DNA from: an uncultured Clostridia bacterium
GTDB lineage: Bacteria; Bacillota; Clostridia; TANB77; CAG-508
DNA: 9,889 bases
Reading direction: 5' to 3'
Assembly (NCBI GenBank): GCA_944390505.1
Contig: CALXQF010000037.1
Span: 1 to 9,889, forward strand
The notes under the pieces were generated by a model, which saw only the letters and a program-made list of their open reading frames with translations, searched no databases and was not told where the DNA came from. Of this stretch, positions 5,878 to 9,889 are shown in pieces. The position numbers and the translations under genes were made by a program. Every line of letters begins with the position of its first letter. Position 1 is the stretch's first letter.

Positions 5878-5909
5878 TTTTTAAAAAATTGTGCACAGTT
5901 TTTTAAAAA
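5878..5909. repeat. 32-bp near-perfect palindrome directly after the rpsT stop
   Basis: Beginning at the base after the TAA, the sequence reads TTTTT-A6-T-TGTGCACA-G-T6-AAAAA, symmetric about 5893/5894. The only mismatch (T5889 against G5898) would be a G-U pair in plus-strand RNA. It has no loop beyond the centre of TGTGCACA, so it suits a DNA dyad better than a classic terminator, although its A6/T6 arms would resemble a weak one. It could be an operator or an RNA 3' stabiliser; function unknown. Confidence 0.55.
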
Positions 5910-5926
5910 TAAAAATTATTTGAAAC

Positions 5927-5945
5927 CTTTCAATTATATTGAAAG
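5927..5945. repeat. Short inverted repeat between the palindrome and the rpsT terminator
   Basis: Perfect 8-bp arms CTTTCAAT (5927-5934) and ATTGAAAG (5938-5945) with a 3-base loop TAT. No T-run follows. It lies in the rpsT 3' untranslated region, just before the terminator hairpin, and may only stabilise the RNA end. Confidence 0.45.
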
Positions 5946-5948
5946 AAG

Positions 5949-5982
5949 AAATATAGCAATATTAAAGTTGCTATATTTTTTT
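5949..5982 (+). terminator. Intrinsic terminator of rpsT
   Basis: A perfect 11-bp stem, AAATATAGCAA (5949-5959) and TTGCTATATTT (5968-5978), with an 8-base loop, runs directly into seven Ts (5976-5982). It sits 71 bases after the rpsT stop codon and is preceded by two other inverted repeats. Confidence 0.88.
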
Positions 5983-6190
5983 GGTTTTATTTTCCATTGC
6001 AATATTCTTTATCTTTATGTTAACATATAATTAATGCTATCAAATAAATTTATTTCAATATGTTATATTCTATAATTATAGCAGAAGTAAAACATATATA
6101 ATAATTATATCTGTATCATATAAAAATATACAAAACAGGTGTAAAAATATTAATACACATAATTATTAATAGAGATTGTGAGGGATACAT
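5983..6190. other. A+T-rich noncoding stretch before the small membrane gene
   Basis: Together with the three rpsT 3' repeats this makes a 313-base gene-free gap (5878-6190). This part contains a perfect 12-bp palindrome CTATAATTATAG (6070-6081) and a weak hairpin ATTAATA/TATTAAT (6149-6155 with 6164-6170) just before the ribosome site of the next gene. TATAAT occurs at 6026-6031 and 6071-6076, but neither has a convincing -35 box at 16-18 bases, so the promoter of the downstream gene is unresolved. No coding signal or RNA gene is seen. Confidence 0.5.
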
Positions 6191-6442
6191 ATGAAAAAAA
6201 TTTTAATAGATTTAAAGAATTTAGATAAAAAAATTCTATCTGTGATGAAATCATGTTTAAAATATTCTTTTTGGTTTTTAATTATAGCAACAATTGTACT
6301 GTTTACCTATGAAGCGTTTTATGCAATTCCTAATTTATTTTATATAGGCTTATCTTTATTTAAAACTGGGCTTTATTTGATTGTTGCTTGTTTTATTTGT
6401 GGACTTGCGTTTAATCGTATTCAAAAGGAGCTGAAGTTTTAA
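6191..6442 (+). CDS. Small two-helix membrane protein of unknown function
   Basis: 83 residues, not recognised as a named family. The N-terminus (about 1-24) is a Lys-rich amphipathic stretch, KKILIDLKNLDKKI, followed by two membrane segments at about 26-46 and 55-75 joined by a short loop with YEAFYAIPN, and a charged end (NRIQKELKF). Both termini are predicted to lie inside the cell. The ATG at 6191 has only a moderate ribosome site (GTGAGGG, 6178-6184, six-base gap). It is isolated, with rpsT ahead behind a terminator, and its own convergent terminator at 6482-6541 shared with gatB. Coding likelihood rests on the ribosome site, coherent topology and flanking terminator. It could be a conserved regulator or structural peptide of the membrane; no function is inferred. 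Confidence 0.7.
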   Translation: MKKILIDLKNLDKKILSVMKSCLKYSFWFLIIATIVLFTYEAFYAIPNLFYIGLSLFKTGLYLIVACFICGLAFNRIQKELKF

Positions 6443-6481
6443 GCAAGCAAAGTTTTTATTAATATGGTTTTAAAATCAAAT

Positions 6482-6541
6482 AAAATACCTATATGACTGA
6501 ATATTATATCACGTTTACTATTCATCATACAGGTATTTTTT
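6482..6541. terminator. Bidirectional terminator between the small membrane gene and gatB
   Basis: Arms AAAATACCTATATGA (6482-6496) and TCATACAGGTATTTT (6525-6539) pair over 15 bp with one mismatch (a G-U pair on the minus-strand RNA). The stem can extend inward by TGAATA/TATTCA (6498-6503 with 6519-6524). The plus-strand RNA ends in six Ts (6536-6541), the minus-strand RNA in TATTTTATTTGATTTT. It lies 39 bases after the small gene's stop and 63 bases after that of gatB. Confidence 0.85.
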
Positions 6542-6604
6542 AGTATATTTGTAAATTTCTATCTTTTATTCTATATTCTATGATTTTTAGTTTGTAACAA
6601 ATTT

Positions 6605-8044
6605 CTATTTATTCAATTCTTCTAAAAACATTTTATTAAGCATTTGTGGGTTTGCTTTTCCTTTTGTTTCTTTCATCGCTTGACCTACTAAAAAACCAAG
6701 TGCTCTATCTTTTCCCGCTTTATAGTCTACGATGGATTGTGGGTTATTTTCTAGTATTTTCATTACTACTTCTTTAATAGCACCTTCATCTGAAATTTGA
6801 ATCCATCCTTTTTCTTTTACAATTTCTTCTGGGTCTTTTGGATTTTCAAATAGTTCTTCTAGTACTTTTTTACCTATTGCACTACTAATGGTTCCTTTAT
6901 CAATTAGTTCTATCATTTTTGCTAATTGCTCTGCTGTAAATGGTATTTGGTCTGGCTCCATTTCTTTTTCATTTAAAATTCTGGAAACATCTGATAATAG
7001 CCAGTTAGCAACTGCCTTTGCATTTTTGCAGATTTCTAATGCTTGCTCAAATAGGTCTGACATATATTTAGAATTTGTTAACATTTTAGCATCTTTTTGT
7101 GATAATTTATATTGTGTTAAGTATCTTTCTTTTCTGCTTTCTGGCAGTTCTGGTAAACTTTCTTTGATTGTTTGAATATATTCTTCTGACAAACGAATGG
7201 CAACTAAATCTGGTTCTGGAAAATAGCGATAATCTTGTGCATCTTCTTTGTCTCTCATTGAAAAAGTTCTACCTGATACATCATCCCATCTTAATGTTTC
7301 TTGGTCAATTTTCCCACCATCTTCTAATACTTCTATTTGTCTTTGTGCTTCATAATCTATTGCTCTTACAATTGACCTGAAAGAGTTCATATTTTTCATT
7401 TCTGTACGTGTACCGAATTCTTTGGCACCCTTTTTTCTAACAGAAACGTTCACATCTGCTCTTAAAGATCCTTCTTGCATTTTACAATCTGATACTTCAA
7501 TATATTCCAAAATGGATTTCATTTTTCTTAAATAGTTTTCTGCATCACTGCTGGAACGCATATCTGGTTCTGAAACAATCTCAATTAGTGGTACTCCTGC
7601 TCTATTTAAGTCTACTAAACTTTCTCCATTAAATTCATTATGATTTAATTTACCAGCATCTTCCTCTATATGAATTCTGGTGATTCCAATTTTCTTTTTT
7701 TCTCCCTCTTCTTCAATTTCTACATAACCGTGTTTACAAAGTGGTCTATCAAATTGGGAAATTTGGTAAGATTTTGGAAGATCTGGGTAAAAATAATTTT
7801 TTTTATTTTTTTTAATAAATGTTTCAATTTCACAATTTGTAGCTAATCCCGCTTTTACTGCATATTCCACCACTTTTTCATTTAATACTGGAAGTGCTCC
7901 TGGCATAGCAGTACAAACTGGGCAAATATGAGTATTTGGCTCTGCCCCAAATTCGGTTGGGCAGTTACAAAATATTTTGGTTTTTGTAGAAAGTTCCGCA
8001 TGTACCTCTAGCCCTATTACTATCTCATAATCTTCTCTTGACAT
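6605..8044 (-). CDS. gatB: Asp-tRNA(Asn)/Glu-tRNA(Gln) amidotransferase subunit B
   Basis: 479 residues, the usual GatB length. GatB binds the mischarged tRNA and activates the side-chain carboxylate with ATP, using ammonia delivered from GatA to make Gln-tRNA(Gln) or Asn-tRNA(Asn). Motifs: EIVIGLEVHAEL (7-18), zinc cysteines C26-x-C28 and C41-x2-C44, FYPDLPKSYQISQ (85-97), and HIEEDAGKL (125-133), in the order expected for the catalytic cradle. A helical tail (about 330-479) matches the GatB/YqeY tRNA-binding domain, ending in the family's Ala-x-PxxLNKMFLEEL. ATG 8044 has AAGGAGGA 6 bases upstream; an in-frame ATG at 8083 precedes this site. It is third in the gatC-gatA-gatB operon, 46 bases after gatA, with the terminator at 6541-6482 ending it. 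Confidence 0.98.
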   Translation of the reverse strand: MSREDYEIVIGLEVHAELSTKTKIFCNCPTEFGAEPNTHICPVCTAMPGALPVLNEKVVEYAVKAGLATNCEIETFIKKNKKNYFYPDLPKSYQISQFDRPLCKHGYVEIEEEGEKKKIGITRIHIEEDAGKLNHNEFNGESLVDLNRAGVPLIEIVSEPDMRSSSDAENYLRKMKSILEYIEVSDCKMQEGSLRADVNVSVRKKGAKEFGTRTEMKNMNSFRSIVRAIDYEAQRQIEVLEDGGKIDQETLRWDDVSGRTFSMRDKEDAQDYRYFPEPDLVAIRLSEEYIQTIKESLPELPESRKERYLTQYKLSQKDAKMLTNSKYMSDLFEQALEICKNAKAVANWLLSDVSRILNEKEMEPDQIPFTAEQLAKMIELIDKGTISSAIGKKVLEELFENPKDPEEIVKEKGWIQISDEGAIKEVVMKILENNPQSIVDYKAGKDRALGFLVGQAMKETKGKANPQMLNKMFLEELNK

Positions 8045-8090
8045 TTCTTTTCCTCCTTGTTGAATTTTAAGGTTTATTCTCATCGATTAT

Positions 8091-9527
8091 TTACTTTGTT
8101 GCTTGCTCATACGCATAAGCAACATTTAAAATGGTATCTTCTGCAAAATGGTTTCCAATTAACTGCATACCTATTGGCATTCCTTTACTATCTGTTCCAC
8201 AAGGAATAGAGATTCCTGGAAGTCCGGCAATATTCACAGATACTGTACAAATATCTGCTAAATACATTTCTAATGGATTATTAGATTTTGTTCCTATTTC
8301 AAATGCAACTGTTGGTGAAGTTGGTGTTAATAATACATCATATTTTGCAAAAGCTTTGTCAAATTCTTTTTTCACTAAAGTCCTTACTTGTTGTGCTTTT
8401 TTGTAATAAGCATCATAATAGCCAGAAGATAATACATAGGTTCCTAGTATAATTCTTCTTTTTACTTCTGCACCAAATCCTTCGCTTCTTGAATTCTTAA
8501 ATAATTCTTTTAAATTGGTAAAGTTTTTGGTACGGTAACCATAACGGATTCCATCAAATCTGCCTAAGTTAGAACTTGCTTCTGCACAAGCAATAATATA
8601 ATAAGTAGCTAATGCATAATCTGCAATATCTAAAGAAAATTCTTCTATTTCAGCCCCTAGTTCTTTATATTTTTCAATTGCTTGTTCTAATTTTTGTTTT
8701 ACTTCTTCATTAATTCCTTCTCCAAAATATTCTTTTGGAATTCCTATTTTTAGTCCTTTTACATCATTTTTTAATGCTTTTGTGTAATCTTTCTTTTCGG
8801 TTTTTATAGATGTAGTATCTTTTTCATCATGTCCTGCTATTACATTTAATAAAATAGCTGCATCTTCTACATCTTTTGTGATTGGTCCTATTTGATCTAG
8901 TGAAGAAGCAAAAGCAACCAAGCCATAACGTGATACCAATCCATAGGTAGGTTTTAGTCCTACTACTCCACAGAAGCTAGCTGGTTGACGAATAGAGCCA
9001 CCTGTATCTGAACCTAGAGCCCAAGGTACCATATTAGCAGCTACTGCTGCAGCACTTCCTCCTGATGAGCCTCCTGGTACTGTTTTTAAATTTCTTGGAT
9101 TTCTTGTTTTCTTAAAATAGGAATATTCTGTAGAAGCTCCCATTGCAAATTCGTCCATATTTAATTTCCCAAGAGAAATCATATGCTCTTGATTAATCTT
9201 TTCCATTACAGTAGCATCATAAGGAGATATAAAATTTTCTAGCATTTTAGAAGCACAAGTTGTACGTACCCCTTTGGTACAAATGTTATCTTTAATACCA
9301 ATTGGAATACCTGCTAATTCATTCGTAATTTCTCCTTTTTCTCTTTTTTCATCTATCTGTTTGGCCTGCTCTAGTGCTTCATCTGTTAAAGTTGTAATAA
9401 AAGCTTGTACATCTTTTTCTGTTTGACCTATTTTATCTACATAAGCTTTTGTAATGTCTGAAGCTGTTAACTCATTGTTTTTTAGTTTGTCTCTTAACTC
9501 ATGTACCGTTAATTCTGTAATATCCAT
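8091..9527 (-). CDS. gatA: Asp-tRNA(Asn)/Glu-tRNA(Gln) amidotransferase subunit A
   Basis: 478-residue glutaminase subunit of GatCAB, which releases ammonia from glutamine or asparagine for transfer in GatB. It is an amidase-signature enzyme with an intact Ser-cisSer-Lys triad: K79 in GIPIGIKDN (73-81), S154 in GGSSGGS (152-158) and S178 in DTGGSIRQP (174-182), the same spacing as in characterised bacterial GatA. The segment PASFCGVVGLKPTYG follows as usual, and the C-terminus carries the conserved GLPGISIPCG and GMQLIG stretches. ATG 9527 has GAGGAGGA six bases upstream. It is the middle gene, 19 bases downstream of gatC and 46 upstream of gatB, so the three are surely cotranscribed. Presence of GatCAB indicates indirect amidation of tRNA; which of Gln, Asn or both depends on synthetases outside this window. 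Confidence 0.98.
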   Translation of the reverse strand: MDITELTVHELRDKLKNNELTASDITKAYVDKIGQTEKDVQAFITTLTDEALEQAKQIDEKREKGEITNELAGIPIGIKDNICTKGVRTTCASKMLENFISPYDATVMEKINQEHMISLGKLNMDEFAMGASTEYSYFKKTRNPRNLKTVPGGSSGGSAAAVAANMVPWALGSDTGGSIRQPASFCGVVGLKPTYGLVSRYGLVAFASSLDQIGPITKDVEDAAILLNVIAGHDEKDTTSIKTEKKDYTKALKNDVKGLKIGIPKEYFGEGINEEVKQKLEQAIEKYKELGAEIEEFSLDIADYALATYYIIACAEASSNLGRFDGIRYGYRTKNFTNLKELFKNSRSEGFGAEVKRRIILGTYVLSSGYYDAYYKKAQQVRTLVKKEFDKAFAKYDVLLTPTSPTVAFEIGTKSNNPLEMYLADICTVSVNIAGLPGISIPCGTDSKGMPIGMQLIGNHFAEDTILNVAYAYEQATK

Positions 9528-9546
9528 TTCGCGTCCTCCTCTATCT

Positions 9547-9837
9547 CTATTGAATTACTCTTGGAATTTGGAACATATTTCTTTCTTTTTCTGGTGCATT
9601 AGAAAGTAATAAATCTCTGTCCTTAAATTCTTTTACTTCATCTTTACGAAATACATTATAATTATCATTTGCTCCTACTGTTTCTGATAAGCCTTCTACT
9701 GGCGCTTGATTTACTATATTTGCAAAGTTTAAAATATCTTGCAAATTTGCCAAGTAGTTTTCCACTTCGTCTTCTTTGATATTTAAACTTGCTAAATTTG
9801 CAATATGTAATAATTCTTCTTTACTTACGTTTGCCAT
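9547..9837 (-). CDS. gatC: Asp-tRNA(Asn)/Glu-tRNA(Gln) amidotransferase subunit C
   Basis: 96-residue subunit that wraps the GatA/GatB interface and stabilises the complex. Family features are visible: VSKEELLHIANLASLNIKED near the start, FANIVNQAPVEGLSETV in the middle and DRDLLLSNAPEKERNMFQIPRVI at the end, matching the conserved LxNAP and FxVPxV(I) pattern. ATG 9837 is chosen because GAAGGTG (9850-9844) lies six bases upstream; an apparent in-frame GTG is part of that ribosome site. It leads the gatCAB operon on the minus strand. Only 39 bases remain beyond the ribosome site, so the promoter and any upstream partner gene cannot be confirmed; the TTATAT/TATAGA pair visible there is a poor match. 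Confidence 0.97.
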   Translation of the reverse strand: MANVSKEELLHIANLASLNIKEDEVENYLANLQDILNFANIVNQAPVEGLSETVGANDNYNVFRKDEVKEFKDRDLLLSNAPEKERNMFQIPRVIQ

Positions 9838-9889
9838 TTTATTCACCTTCTTATTTTCATTCTATACACAGTCATTAAATTTTATATAA

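Noticed and set aside
5997..6031. TTGCAA and TATAAT as promoter for the small membrane gene
   Set aside because: The spacer is 23 bases, too long for a sigma-A promoter, and no other -35 fits at 16-18 bases.
6888..7380. Plus-strand reading frames of 95 and 70 codons opposite gatB
   Set aside because: They are antisense shadows of a highly conserved gene, lack ribosome sites, and have no recognisable domains.
9838..9846. Upstream in-frame GTG as start of gatC
   Set aside because: The GTG is the end of the GAAGGTG ribosome site; ATG 9837 gives the standard MANVSKEEL start.

Overview
This 9.9-kb window comes from the chromosome of a low-GC, endospore-forming Bacillota, most likely a member of Clostridia. 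The evidence is the strong A+T bias, consensus sigma-A promoters and strong AGGAGG-type ribosome sites, an alpha/beta small acid-soluble spore protein (SASP), long-form HPF and a gatCAB operon. TGA serves as a stop (HAD and acetyltransferase genes), so the standard bacterial code applies. Genus cannot be named from this. There is no rRNA, tRNA, insertion sequence, phage gene or CRISPR array.

Layout, left to right. (1) 1-3611, minus strand: a Tim44-like membrane protein with a zinc ribbon, then an SPFH protein (YdjI/virion-core type) with two C-terminal zinc ribbons, then a Cof-type HAD phosphatase. A near-perfect sigma-A promoter (TTGACA-18-TATAAT) drives them from 3774-3745. No clear terminator separates the three genes, and a bidirectional hairpin at 136-173 closes the block. 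(2) 3803-5121, plus strand: a GNAT acetyltransferase and the ribosome hibernation factor hpf, each with its own sigma-A promoter, ending at a strong bidirectional terminator shared with the convergent SASP gene. (3) 5150-5877: the SASP gene (minus) and rpsT (plus) diverge. rpsT has an extended -10 promoter, and its 3' side carries three successive inverted repeats, the last a clear terminator. (4) 6191-6442: an unrecognised 83-residue protein with two membrane segments. (5) 6482-9837, minus strand: the complete gatC-gatA-gatB operon for the tRNA-dependent amidotransferase, ending at a long hairpin shared with the small membrane gene.

Together the region is translation and dormancy housekeeping (GatCAB, S20, HPF, SASP) next to an envelope-associated pair (Tim44-like plus SPFH). 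I see no clear evidence of a wholly new system. The parts least explained by known biology are the Tim44-like/SPFH zinc-ribbon pair with its divergent promoter and structured leader, the 83-residue membrane protein, the 32-bp near-palindrome after rpsT, and the phased T-tracts plus hairpin before the HAD gene.
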